The position numbers and the translations under genes are program-made. A DNA stretch of 23,068 bases from a virus. This document shows positions 1-8,271 of this stretch, in pieces; within the stretch, counting starts at the first letter, position 1, and every line of letters begins with the position of its first letter. Location of the stretch: positions 1-23,068 of the IMG/VR virus record IMGVR_UViG_3300020477_000140; one strand, written 5' to 3'. Under the pieces are notes generated by a model. That model saw only the letters and a program-made list of their open reading frames with translations, had not been told where the DNA came from and made no database searches.

Positions 1-42
1 GCAGCGGATTCTTTAGCTAGCAATAAGGACCGCTGGACATAA
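1..42 (+). CDS. 3' end of an upstream phage gene (possibly portal)
   Basis: Frame 1 is open from the first base and reads AADSLASNKDRWT before a TAA stop at 40-42; the other two + frames stop earlier (frame 2 at 14-16, frame 3 at 18-20). A scaffold gene begins 41 bases later, and in podoviruses the gene just before the scaffold is usually the portal protein. The portal call rests only on position, because 13 residues are too few to recognise a family. It could also be a spurious open stretch. Confidence 0.4.
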   Translation, partial: AADSLASNKDRWT

Positions 43-83
43 ACGAGGACAAGCTGCGGCCCCTCAAATAAAGGGAAAATTAA

Positions 84-1028
84 ATGAGTGATGAAACAGT
101 CCTTTCCGATGAGGAAAGGTTTGAAGCTCTTCTGTCGGCTGATGACGAGCCGGTAGAGGAACCAGCCCCGGTCGAAGAGGTCGGACAAGCTGAAGAAGAG
201 GCCGAAGAGGTTGAGGGCGAAGAGCTTGAAGCTTCTGAGGAACAAGAAGAGACCGAGAGCGAAGAAGAACTAACAGAAGAAGAGCCTGAGTCAGAAGGAA
301 CCGATGACAGCGTAATTGAGTTTACGCTGACCAGCGGCGAAACCATTCAGACCACCAAAGAGGATCTCGCTGGAAGCTATTTGAGGCAATCGGATTATAC
401 TCGCAAAACACAAGAATTGGCTGACGAGAGAAGAGAGTTTGAACGCCAGAAAGTTGAGGTGGAAAACTATCTTCGGGAGCAGGTCAATCAAGTTGCACAG
501 TTTGCACAGCAAGAGCCAGACGAACAATATTGGGCAAACCTTTATGAAGAGGACCCGATTGGCGCTCCGAAAATTGAGCGTGATTATCGTATGGCGAAAG
601 AGCAGCGCGAAAAATTAATTCAACAACAGCAAGTGCGTGAACAGCAAATGTTTCGGCAGAAAGTGGAACAAGAGGCTCATCGACTTCCCGAGCTCATTCC
701 GCAGTGGGCTGACCCCAAAGTTTACGATGCTGAGAAAAATGAATTATCGCGTTTTCTGGTCGGACAGGGTTTCGATCCGAAAGATGTGTCTATGGTGTCA
801 GATGCTAAACTTGTACATATGCTGTACAAAGGCATGCGGATGATACAACTTGAGACCAACGCTCCAAAGGTCAAGAGCAAGAAAGTCGCAGGCAAACCCA
901 GAGTTATTAAACCGGGATCTGCACGACCTAAATCTAGACCAAAATCCGAGTTAGCCAAAGCTAGTGAAAGTGCGAGGTCTGCCCAAACAAATGAAGCATG
1001 GGCAGATGTATTCGACAAAATCATTTAA
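84..1028 (+). CDS. Phage capsid scaffolding protein
   Basis: A 314-residue protein that probably guides procapsid assembly and leaves the shell before or during packaging. Residues 1-76 are extremely acidic (long Glu runs). A short beta segment follows, then the motif YLRQSDYTRKTQ at about 99-110, which is characteristic of podovirus scaffold proteins in my knowledge of the family. Residues about 108-215 are a long Gln/Glu/Arg-rich coiled coil. The tail (about 255-290) is strongly basic (KSKKVAGKPR, RPKSRPKS), as expected for a scaffold segment that contacts the capsid. The ATG at 84 has an upstream AAAGGG ribosome site. The gene sits directly before the major capsid gene with a 24-base gap, the normal scaffold-capsid order. 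Calling it scaffold rests on composition, motif and position together. Confidence 0.85.
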   Translation: MSDETVLSDEERFEALLSADDEPVEEPAPVEEVGQAEEEAEEVEGEELEASEEQEETESEEELTEEEPESEGTDDSVIEFTLTSGETIQTTKEDLAGSYLRQSDYTRKTQELADERREFERQKVEVENYLREQVNQVAQFAQQEPDEQYWANLYEEDPIGAPKIERDYRMAKEQREKLIQQQQVREQQMFRQKVEQEAHRLPELIPQWADPKVYDAEKNELSRFLVGQGFDPKDVSMVSDAKLVHMLYKGMRMIQLETNAPKVKSKKVAGKPRVIKPGSARPKSRPKSELAKASESARSAQTNEAWADVFDKII

Positions 1029-1052
1029 CCTAGCTATGGAGAACTTTTTAAA

Positions 1053-2329
1053 ATGGCTACACCTACCAATACAGTCATTGAATCAACGCGAGTAAATCGC
1101 GAAGAGTCAGTGCAAAATGCTATTAGGGATATAAGCCCCCTAGACACCCCAATGTTAACAATGGCTAAGGAAATCAAGCTGACGGCAAGATACAGCGAGT
1201 TCTTGACAGACTCACTTGCTGCAGTTGACGCTTCCAACGCCCACCTTGATGGTGACGATGACACAATCGGCGCAAGCCCGGCTGTTACTCGTTTGGCTAA
1301 CAGAACGCAGATCGTTAAGAAAACAGCGTCTGTTTCTGGAACCACTGAGGCAGTTAACCTTTATGGTACAAAATCAGAATTAGCGTTTATTTGGAGCGCG
1401 GCTGCGTAGCAATACGCAGTAAAAAATATCCCGTGAATTGCTGGGAAGCCTAAGTCGTTTGATAAGGTAATCAGCAGCCAAGCCCTGCGGGGAAGGTTCA
1501 CAGACTATCCGAGAGGAGTACAGCTCAAGTGAGCTGGAAGCGCGGGACACCCTACTGGGGTGATGATATAGTCGCGTCTAGCTAGAAATAGTTAGCACAG
1601 TTTATTCTGTGGCTGCGGTCTAACGAACTGCGGTTAAGGAAAAAGGTTATTTTAAAACAATAACTTAACGACCAAATGGCTAAACGCTCGAAGGAGCTAA
1701 AGCGAGACATGGAAACGATAATGATGGGCAAGCAGGCATCGACTGCCGGCTCAGCATCTGTCGCTGCCCAGCTCGGCTCTTTACAGGGCTACATGAGTGC
1801 TTCAATCGGCAACATTAAATATGCTGATGCGAAGGGCTCAGCTACCACACCCGGCTGGAGTGCCGGCAACACTGGCGCAATTGTAGATCCGTCTGCAACT
1901 GCGGCTTTTACTGAAGACATGTTCAAGGATCTCGTTAAGACCTGTTACGACAATGGGGCAGAAAACGCTGATGTTTTAATGGTGGGTTCCTTTAACCGTC
2001 AGAAGGCAAGTGGCTTTACTGGAATTGCCGATTTATACCGCGAGACAGGTTCCAAGCCGACAGCTTCGGTGCTCGGAACCGCGAGTGTGTACATTAGCGA
2101 CTTCAGCGGCCCAAGCGGCATTAAGATTGTAGCTAACAGGTTCCAGTCATCTGATGTTGGAATGCTTGTTGATATGGACATGGTCCAAGTTGGTTTCTTA
2201 AGACCGTACACAAGCTATGAATTAGCTAAGACTGGTGACTCCACCGCTCGCAGCATCGTGGCTGAATTTTCAATATTGCCGATTTCGCCCGAGGCGCACG
2301 GTAAGATTGTAGGCTTAACAACAGCCTAA
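1053..2329 (+). CDS. Major capsid protein, gene split by a group I intron (exons 1053-1386 and 1671-2329)
   Basis: The two open frames 1053-1409 and 1664-2329 are exons of one gene. Joining base 1386 to base 1671 creates a split Tyr codon (T|AC) and gives the continuous motif SELAYQMAKRSKELKRDME, a conserved segment of the DUF5309/SU10-like family of HK97-fold capsid proteins. The product is 330 residues, normal for that family. Exon 1 carries the N-terminal arm (ESTRVNREESVQNAI, then SPLDTPMLTMA). Exon 2 carries the rest, including a segment around ADVLMVGSFNRQKASGF and the C-terminal RPYTSYELAKTGDS. GGAG lies 11 bases before the start. Without splicing, translation would stop at the TAG at 1407-1409 and give a 118-residue fragment lacking two thirds of the shell protein. 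A strong terminator follows. The gene call and join are well supported; the exact family name is from memory. Confidence 0.9.
1387..1670 (+). ncRNA. Group I self-splicing intron, ORF-less, subgroup IA-like
   Basis: All core helices can be drawn. P1: exon GCGU 1383-1386 with GCGC 1396-1399, placing the U-G pair at the 5' splice site. P2: CTGCGT 1402-1407 with ACGCAG 1414-1419. P3: 1429-1435 with 1541-1547, seven pairs. P4: TGCTG 1439-1443 with CAGCA 1472-1476. P5: 1448-1451 with 1465-1468. P7: GACTAT 1503-1508 with ATAGTC 1568-1573, a perfect match that includes the classic ATATAGTC element. P8: 1548-1552 with 1558-1562. An extra hairpin, CAGCTC 1521-1526 with GAGCTG 1531-1536, sits between P7 and P3, as in phage subgroup IA introns. 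P9: 1578-1583 with 1590-1595, followed by two more hairpins. The last intron base is G1670, as expected. At 284 nt it is small and has no homing endonuclease inside. Confidence 0.93.
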
Positions 2330-2340
2330 TTTGTCTTTGA

Positions 2341-2365
2341 GAGGGGGAGCGATCCCCCTCTTTTT
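2341..2365 (+). terminator. Intrinsic terminator after the capsid gene
   Basis: GAGGGGGA at 2341-2348 pairs perfectly with TCCCCCTC at 2353-2360 around a GCGA loop and is followed by five T (2361-2365). It lies 12 bases past the capsid stop. It would end or reduce read-through into the tail genes, and so raise capsid message relative to downstream genes. Confidence 0.93.
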
Positions 2366-2381
2366 ATAGGGAGAAAGTTTT

Positions 2382-2726
2382 ATGGAAAAATGGCGACCGC
2401 TCGACGAAGATAATACAAAAGTGGAGCTGTTTTGGTATGACGACGAAACACAGACTCAACACGTTAAAACCGTCTATAAGCATACCGACGTTATTTTGGA
2501 TGCGAATAAATCCATCCAAGGTAACCAAGCCGGGAGAGATGCAGAAAACCATTTCTGGGAAGTTGCACGCATACCGCCGAGCATACAGCATCTTTGGCTG
2601 CAGGAAGGGTTAGACATATATAACCGCGAACACGGTGACCGGCTGATGAAAAAGCTTGATGACCCAGAGTGGAAATATCTCAGAGTCCAAACTGGTCGTA
2701 TTGGCAGACGCTCAGGTCACATATGA
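2382..2726 (+). CDS. Conserved small phage protein, unknown function
   Basis: A 114-residue acidic/aromatic protein, probably cytoplasmic or a minor virion part, with no signal or membrane segment. The end (LDDPEWKYLRVQTGRIG) and a middle HFWEVARIPPSIQHLWLQEG recall small proteins encoded next to head genes in other podoviruses, which have no known function. The start has a good AGGGAG site 11 bases upstream (2368-2373 against ATG 2382). It is the first gene after the capsid terminator. Its stop overlaps the start of the next gene (ATGA at 2723-2726), so the two are probably translationally coupled. Confidence 0.75.
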   Translation: MEKWRPLDEDNTKVELFWYDDETQTQHVKTVYKHTDVILDANKSIQGNQAGRDAENHFWEVARIPPSIQHLWLQEGLDIYNREHGDRLMKKLDDPEWKYLRVQTGRIGRRSGHI

Positions 2727-4033
2727 ATTTAATTGAACAGCTAGACGAGGAATTAGCGCTTAATGTTGACAACTGGCAAGCAGCCGTAAAACTTGGCGCA
2801 GCGTATCTTAAACTCGGCAACCTCGGACACGCATACGCATTTCTTAGCCAAGCGGTTGGCATTGAACAGAACGAATTTACGTTAAATGAAGCAGGCCGTG
2901 TTTACGCGGCGATGGGGCGTTGGAACGAGGCTCTGCAATTCTACGAAGCAGCAGCAAAGAAGAATCCGAAAAACGTACAGGCGGCAAATAACGCTGCACT
3001 AGCGCATCTTAATATTGGCGACCATGACAAGGCTGCAGAATGGCTCATAAGGCCATTTGCCAAAATGACTAAAGACGAATACGAAGCAGCTGACACACGC
3101 GAGCTGGACTGGAACTGGGCATTTGTACATCTAGCCCGGGGTGATTACCGCAAAGGCTGGGAAGCGTGGAACAAAGGCGAAGGCCACGGCGATCGAGTTA
3201 AGCGTCATGCATACGCCCCCAGGTGGATGCCGGGCGACAGCGGCGATGTCGTTTTTTACGGTGAGCAGGGACTGGGCGACCAGATCATGTTTGCCGAGTG
3301 TTTGTATGATGCAATTGGAGATGTGAAAAAAGGTGCAGTGGTCGAAGTGGATGAGCGCCTAGCCAATCTGTTTCGACGCAGTTTCCCCGAAGCAAGGATA
3401 ATGGGAACATTAGGCAATGAGCAGCCCGGCTGGAGAGCTCCCGGCAATGCTGGTTCCATTCCGCTTGGATCACTGCCGCTTTATTATAGGCCGTCAGCTG
3501 CGAGTTACAGAGGCCACCCTTATTTATTGGCTGACCCGGAGCGTCGATTAATGACGCGAGCTCTTCTCGGCTCGTTAGGCAAAAAACAAAAGATAGGTAT
3601 TAGCTGGACCGGGGGATTACGACACACTGGTGCGATGGCGCGGAGTGTCGAGCTGAAAAAACTGATGGCGAGTTTCAAACGCATCGACGCTAAGTTTGTT
3701 TCGCTTGAACATACACATTTTGAAGATACAGAACAGCACGCCGTCAAAGCGTTTGATTATATTACTGGCAGGTCACTTGACTACGACAACACAGCGGCGC
3801 TCGTAAGCGAGCTGGATCTTGTTGTCAGTGTGCCGAATACAGTTGTACATCTCGCCGGAGCTCTTGGCGTACAGACACTGGTGCTCGGATCGAAATCGCC
3901 GAGCTGGTGTCACACGGTTATGAATATGCCGCTCTATAAATCGGTTGAGGTTATGAATGATTGGACGCCTGCAACGGCTGCTAAACGCATAAAGGAAAAG
4001 TTGAATGGCATTGTCAAATTACGGTCAGCTTAA
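2723..4033 (+). CDS. TPR-repeat protein with glycosyltransferase family 9-like domain
   Basis: The 436-residue protein has two parts. Residues about 1-120 form three or more tetratricopeptide repeats (for example GRVYAAMGRWNEALQFYEAA and NNAALAHLNIGDHDKAAEWL). From about residue 178 it has a GT-B-like region: FYGEQGLGDQIMFAECLYD in the N-lobe, KIGISWTGG near 290, and DLVVSVPNTVVHLAGALG near 365-382, which matches the C-lobe of ADP-heptose-type transferases. Proteins joining TPR to this domain are known in bacteria and in some marine phages. I chose ATG 2723 (ATGA overlap with the preceding stop) over an in-frame ATG at 2669 deep inside the upstream gene. Substrate and target are unknown: it may glycosylate virion proteins or host surface polysaccharide. 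Its seat between capsid and adaptor genes favours a virion-linked role, which is inference. Confidence 0.82.
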   Translation: MNLIEQLDEELALNVDNWQAAVKLGAAYLKLGNLGHAYAFLSQAVGIEQNEFTLNEAGRVYAAMGRWNEALQFYEAAAKKNPKNVQAANNAALAHLNIGDHDKAAEWLIRPFAKMTKDEYEAADTRELDWNWAFVHLARGDYRKGWEAWNKGEGHGDRVKRHAYAPRWMPGDSGDVVFYGEQGLGDQIMFAECLYDAIGDVKKGAVVEVDERLANLFRRSFPEARIMGTLGNEQPGWRAPGNAGSIPLGSLPLYYRPSAASYRGHPYLLADPERRLMTRALLGSLGKKQKIGISWTGGLRHTGAMARSVELKKLMASFKRIDAKFVSLEHTHFEDTEQHAVKAFDYITGRSLDYDNTAALVSELDLVVSVPNTVVHLAGALGVQTLVLGSKSPSWCHTVMNMPLYKSVEVMNDWTPATAAKRIKEKLNGIVKLRSA

Positions 4034-4634
4034 GGCGAGTGTCGCTGACACTTTAAATCGCGACGATATGACAGCGCAGATTGTTGACTCTATCACAATG
4101 TGCGAAGCGATGGTAAATCGCGATCCTAAGTTTCAAAACCGCAGGATGGAAACAGCGTCAAGTTTGACATTTGATGCAGCCGGCGAAGCAAGTTTGCCAA
4201 CTGATTTTATTGCAGCTCGCACACTTGTGTTTCAATCGAGCCCTCGAAGCAATCTTGAGTTTCTGTCGCCATCCGGGTTTGAGACAAAGTTTCCAAGCAC
4301 GACTACCGGGTTGCCGATCAACTACACAATTATTGGCGACAAGGTAAAAATTGGACCGCCGCCAAACAGCGGAGCTGGTGCTGTTCTACGCTACTATCAG
4401 CGAGTGCCGAGTTTAACAAATGACAGCGATACAAATTGGCTTCTGACATATTACCCGGATATATACCTATATGGCACGCTGGTTCATACGGCTCCATATC
4501 TTGGCGAAGATGCGAGGCTGCAAACTTGGTATGGAATGCTTGACAGGGCCTCTGGCGAGCTTGCCGGTCAGGATAGCAGAGCACGGTTTAACGGTTCGCC
4601 GGTCATGCCTAGCGTTGCGGTAACCATTGTATGA
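4005..4634 (+). CDS. Head-tail adaptor protein (P22 gp4-like position)
   Basis: A 209-residue protein. The N-terminal half is helical (YGQLKASVADTLNRDDMTAQIVDSITMCEAMVNRD). Then come the segment SLPTDFIAARTLVF and a C-terminal run LLTYYPDIYLYGTLVHTAPYLGED. This helix-strand-helix pattern, and in particular the xxYPDIYLYGxLxxAAPY-like stretch, is typical of phage adaptor proteins that bind the portal and seal the neck. The start overlaps the glycosyltransferase gene by 29 bases; an AAGG-type site precedes it (AAAGGAAAAGTTG). It ends in an ATGA overlap with the next gene. Confidence 0.8.
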   Translation: MALSNYGQLKASVADTLNRDDMTAQIVDSITMCEAMVNRDPKFQNRRMETASSLTFDAAGEASLPTDFIAARTLVFQSSPRSNLEFLSPSGFETKFPSTTTGLPINYTIIGDKVKIGPPPNSGAGAVLRYYQRVPSLTNDSDTNWLLTYYPDIYLYGTLVHTAPYLGEDARLQTWYGMLDRASGELAGQDSRARFNGSPVMPSVAVTIV

Positions 4635-4900
4635 TTCCAAATCCTTCGATTTACCCCGACTGGAAAAGATGGGGTCAGCAGCTGCAGCAAATACTAACGC
4701 CTCTTTTAGAAAGCTTAGAGGTGTCGTTCTTCCGGCAAGGCAATGTCCTGTCGGTGGCTCGGCATGACGTTGCGGCGCTCCCTTCCGCAGCCGTGCCGGG
4801 CGAAATTATTTTTGTGAATGATGAAACCGGGGGAGCCGTGCTGGCATTCAGTGACGGCACAAATTGGCGACGAGTTACAGACAGAGCAATTGTGAGTTAA
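4631..4900 (+). CDS. Small virion/tail-associated protein
   Basis: An 89-residue protein overlapping the adaptor stop by 4 bases. The N-terminal half is amphipathic helix (WGQQLQQILTPLLESLE). The C-terminal half, VPGEIIFVNDETGGAVLAFS then DGTNWRRV, is a beta-rich stretch of a kind that recurs at the ends of phage tail fibre and neck proteins. It has no membrane segment. Position between adaptor and tail fibre suggests a fibre-attachment or neck role, but the function is not known. Confidence 0.7.
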   Translation: MIPNPSIYPDWKRWGQQLQQILTPLLESLEVSFFRQGNVLSVARHDVAALPSAAVPGEIIFVNDETGGAVLAFSDGTNWRRVTDRAIVS

Positions 4901-4902
4901 AG

Positions 4903-6642
4903 ATGGCTACACCCACCACGCGACTAAAATTAAAAAAACAGGCACTATCCGAAAACCTAAACACCTGGGGATTGTCTAACGGCATCAACGGCGTCATCGA
5001 TCAGGTCGATGTACTAGCTGGCTACCTTGAGGTAGATCTCGGAACATCAACCAGCTACACGTTTGGTACGACAAATTATTCAGTCGCCGGCAATGAGCAT
5101 ATGTATCGTGCTGTAAAGTTTACCGGCACACCTGCATCTGGTGTAACTGTAAACATCCCAGCTGTAGATGATTTCAAGTTTGTTGAAAACGCCACCGGGC
5201 AGACGATCACATTCTCAAACGGTTCAACGACTGCAGCCTTGGCGGATACGTTTACTGGTTATGTAAGAACCGATGGCAGCTCTTCTATAACTGTCCTGGT
5301 ACTGCCTGATGGTGTGAACGTGAAAACCGTCGCAGATGATATAGGAAATGTAAACTTAGTTGCAGGTCAAATTAGCCCGACAAATAATATAGGTACGGTT
5401 GCTGGTCTTAGTTCTGAAATAACATTGTTAGGAACTGCCGACGCCGTTGCAGACATGAACACGCTTGGTCATGCCGATGTGGTAAGTGACATGAATGCGC
5501 TGGCAGTTGCAGATGTTATTTCTGACATGAATACATTAGCCGTGCCTGATGTTATAAACGACATGAACACGTTGGCATCGCCTGATATAGTCTCTGATCT
5601 CAATACGTTAGCCACGCCTGATATTGTCGCAGATATGAACGCACTGGCGGTCACGGATGTTTTGGCAGACATGGCCGCGTTAGCAGAAACAGATGTGCTT
5701 GCTGACATGGCTTTGTTAGCAGACGCCGATGTTATTGCTGACATGAACACTTTAGCTACGGCTGATATTGTGAATGACATGAATTTGCTTGCAGACGCAG
5801 ATGTCATTTCCGATATGAATACGTTAGCAAATGCTGATGTTATTTCTGACATGAATACGCTTGCAACGGCAGATATTGTTGCCGATATGAATACGCTTGC
5901 CCATGCTGATGTGGTAAGTGATATGAATACGCTTGCGACGGCAGATATTGTTAATGACATGAACGTCTTAGGCACGGCCTCAAACGTAACTGACATGGCC
6001 ACTTTGGCGGATATTCAAGACGGCACTGTGGCAACAAACGCAATAACAATTGCCGCAGATAATTCAGACAACATCACCGATTACTCTAAAACTTATCTCG
6101 GCCCTAAAAATTCGGCTCCGACGCAACGCAATGATGGTACAGCTTTGCAGGCAGGGGATTTAGTGTTTCGGACAGATTTAGACCAGATGCAAGTAAGAAA
6201 TGCGGCTAACAATGCTTGGGCTACGGTTGCTGTTACAGCCTCAAACTTTCTTACGGTATCTAACAATCTTTCGGATGTAGCAGATGCGGCTACCGCTAGA
6301 AGCAACCTCGGCGGTGTAATTACCGAAATATCGCAAGATACTACCCCTCAACTTGGCGGTGACTTGGATATGCAGAGTCACTCAATTAGTAGTGGCGTTT
6401 TAGGCATCAAAAATACGGGGTCGCAATCTGAATTACGTTTGTATTGTGAATCTGGAAACGCTCATTTTACAGGAATAAAATCAGCACCCCATGCTCAATA
6501 TAGTGGAAACCTCACGTTTGTATTGCCAGCGACAGTCGGTGCGGCGGGTCAAGTGCTGACTGATGCGGCTGGTGATGGTGTGCTTGCGTGGTCAACACCA
6601 AGTGCTGGCGGTGGTTTCGCTACACAATTTAAATTTACATAA
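4903..6642 (+). CDS. Tail fibre protein with 12-residue tandem repeats
   Basis: A 579-residue protein. Residues 1-~150 (MATPTTRLKLKKQALSENLN, then a beta-rich region) probably attach to the virion. A long central shaft is made of sixteen 12-residue repeats (see repeat feature). The C-terminal region holds SNFLTVSNNLSDVADAATAR, then TPQLGGDLDMQSHSI and a glycine-rich end; this TPQLGGDLD motif is common in marine phage fibres. Such proteins form trimers that contact the host surface. I chose ATG 4903 (MATPTT) over an in-frame TTG at 4864 that lies inside the preceding gene. No strong ribosome site is visible, so translation may depend on the upstream gene, which ends 3 bases earlier. Confidence 0.85.
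   Translation: MATPTTRLKLKKQALSENLNTWGLSNGINGVIDQVDVLAGYLEVDLGTSTSYTFGTTNYSVAGNEHMYRAVKFTGTPASGVTVNIPAVDDFKFVENATGQTITFSNGSTTAALADTFTGYVRTDGSSSITVLVLPDGVNVKTVADDIGNVNLVAGQISPTNNIGTVAGLSSEITLLGTADAVADMNTLGHADVVSDMNALAVADVISDMNTLAVPDVINDMNTLASPDIVSDLNTLATPDIVADMNALAVTDVLADMAALAETDVLADMALLADADVIADMNTLATADIVNDMNLLADADVISDMNTLANADVISDMNTLATADIVADMNTLAHADVVSDMNTLATADIVNDMNVLGTASNVTDMATLADIQDGTVATNAITIAADNSDNITDYSKTYLGPKNSAPTQRNDGTALQAGDLVFRTDLDQMQVRNAANNAWATVAVTASNFLTVSNNLSDVADAATARSNLGGVITEISQDTTPQLGGDLDMQSHSISSGVLGIKNTGSQSELRLYCESGNAHFTGIKSAPHAQYSGNLTFVLPATVGAAGQVLTDAAGDGVLAWSTPSAGGGFATQFKFT
5437..6012 (+). repeat. Sixteen coding repeats of 36 bp (12 residues)
   Basis: The consensus unit is ADVVSDMNTLAT, with D at position 2, hydrophobic residues at 3-4, DMN at 6-8 and LA at 10-11. 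Sixteen units run without interruption or insertion. DNA copies differ mostly at codon wobble positions, and some neighbours are almost identical (5833-5940 region). The period suits a fibrous trimeric shaft. Unit number could change by recombination between near-identical copies. Confidence 0.93.
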
Positions 6643-6657
6643 AGAGAGAGGTTAAAA

Positions 6658-8268
6658 ATGGCCGACCGTATAGAGGAATTATTTCTAAAAGAGTTTACAT
6701 CTGCGGAACTGATCGCTGGAACTAGGCACGATTTTACCACTGACAGCTCGACAGCCTACGCGGTGAAGGATGTGGAATTTACTCAGGGTTCGGATGACGA
6801 CGCAGTAAGCGGCAGCGTTACCGCTTCAAAAACTACGGATTTCTCGGCTGGTAAATTCTCAACGCTTGGCACATTTGGGAGCAGGGTCGATAGTTTAAGT
6901 GGAAGCGCGGTGCTTGACGTATCATCGACACTTAGCATAAGGCCAGACGCAAAGGCCATTTCATACAAAGACGTTATGTTACAGCTTGATAACAGCAACA
7001 ACGCTAACCAAGTTGGGCCGATTGTCGAGTATCTAAAACCAACGGTAAACGGCAATGCAGAAAGCGCTACCACGACTGCACAAGTTGCCACCGGGGCTGG
7101 CTCTAGCCCCGGAAATTTTACGTCAGGCATGGTAAAGGAGTATTCCATCGTTCACACTAACGCCAATGGAATTAAGCTCTATATCAGGTTTGCAAAAGGC
7201 CAGTATAATACCTCTGGCGTATATATCGTCGGAATGGATAATTCGACTAACTACGCATCTTTTACCAGCACATATACTGAACATCTTTGGGACGGCGAGC
7301 GCTATATTTATTGGGCAGATAATGACTATATCTATTTTTTCGATACCGACGACGCAAATATTACCAACCCAAGCAACCACTCAACGACTTGCCACGGCAG
7401 AATGACGGTTACTGGCATACCAACATTAAGTCCGCAGAGCTATGATCACAGGCGCGGTAGCATTACCACTTCTGCGCATGACGGCAAAACTTATGTATAT
7501 CAATGGTACAATTCGCAACAATATGGAATAGTCGTTGAACTGCCATCGACAATTTCAGACGGCGGTACTTGCCCAAAATTCTGGAAGACAGGAAGCGGGT
7601 CATACGGTGCTTCCGGCACTGATCCATTTGGAAATAATTCGGGAAGTGCATGGAATATGTACGCTTATAACAATAATGTTAGTGAGGGACAGTACACAAT
7701 TCACCAAATAACTACCTTCACCGATCTCAAAAGTGTAAAACGGTGGGCAATAATGATGCGTAACACTAGTGACGAGGCTGTTTGGCTGATGTGGAAAGAC
7801 GCTGACATGCAAGCTCTTGCGTCTGGGGATATTCTTGGGTCGAACGACTCAAATATAAACTCAACCGATGGCATTACTTGCATTTCAACTGCAAGTCTTT
7901 CCGATGACGCACTTCTTTGGAACACGGTTTACTTTTCTGCTAGTTCCCAAAACGCTTTTATGCACAGTGGGGGAAGTTACTTAGGCACAGGAAATTCGGA
8001 TTGGCAAAGCGGAAGCTACAACGTGATTTGGCTCGACGGCATTACCGTCTATCAAGGCAATACTAGCTCCAATTATAACGTCTTTGAAATAGATTTGACG
8101 CAAACAAGCTTCCCTGCATTATTTACTACAAATGAATATACGCCGTACCAAAATAATTTCTGGATGATGGGCGTAACGCCGTCGCAGGCCACGATTGATG
8201 CGAGAACATACACAAAAGCACCATCTTTGACCGTGCGCTGCACAGGTGTGAAAGAGGATAGGAGTTAA
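6658..8268 (+). CDS. Large tail-associated protein, unrecognised family
   Basis: A 536-residue, Ser/Thr/Tyr/Asn-rich, probably all-beta protein without membrane or signal segments. An N-terminal section (about 1-140) contains SVTASKTTDFSAGKFSTLGT and VLDVSSTLSIRPDAKAISYK. A middle section has repeated aromatic strands (DGERYIYWADNDYIYFFDTD). The C-terminus includes WMMGVTPSQATIDARTY. The composition is like host-recognition or tail-spike proteins. A good site (GAGAGAGG) precedes ATG 6658. It lies between the fibre gene and small tail genes, so a receptor-contact or fibre-tip role is likely, but I do not recognise a named domain. Confidence 0.75.
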   Translation: MADRIEELFLKEFTSAELIAGTRHDFTTDSSTAYAVKDVEFTQGSDDDAVSGSVTASKTTDFSAGKFSTLGTFGSRVDSLSGSAVLDVSSTLSIRPDAKAISYKDVMLQLDNSNNANQVGPIVEYLKPTVNGNAESATTTAQVATGAGSSPGNFTSGMVKEYSIVHTNANGIKLYIRFAKGQYNTSGVYIVGMDNSTNYASFTSTYTEHLWDGERYIYWADNDYIYFFDTDDANITNPSNHSTTCHGRMTVTGIPTLSPQSYDHRRGSITTSAHDGKTYVYQWYNSQQYGIVVELPSTISDGGTCPKFWKTGSGSYGASGTDPFGNNSGSAWNMYAYNNNVSEGQYTIHQITTFTDLKSVKRWAIMMRNTSDEAVWLMWKDADMQALASGDILGSNDSNINSTDGITCISTASLSDDALLWNTVYFSASSQNAFMHSGGSYLGTGNSDWQSGSYNVIWLDGITVYQGNTSSNYNVFEIDLTQTSFPALFTTNEYTPYQNNFWMMGVTPSQATIDARTYTKAPSLTVRCTGVKEDRS

Positions 8269-8271
8269 CCC

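Noticed and set aside
1053-1409. A separate 118-residue protein followed by an independent 217-residue gene at 1676.
   Set aside because: Both are pieces of one capsid protein; the intron between them has complete group I structure and its removal restores the frame. ATG 1676 is an internal Met codon with no ribosome site.
2669-2722. An upstream start for the glycosyltransferase gene.
   Set aside because: It lies inside the preceding gene with no ribosome site, while ATG 2723 forms a typical ATGA stop-start overlap.
5469-6002. A 177-codon open frame on the - strand over the tail fibre repeats.
   Set aside because: It is a mirror of the 36-bp coding repeat: a repeat with no stop in one antisense frame stays open over all copies. 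The + frame has the full gene context.
5437-6012. A CRISPR-like array because of 36-bp periodicity.
   Set aside because: There are no unique spacers between the repeats; units are contiguous, in frame and diverge at wobble positions as coding sequence does.
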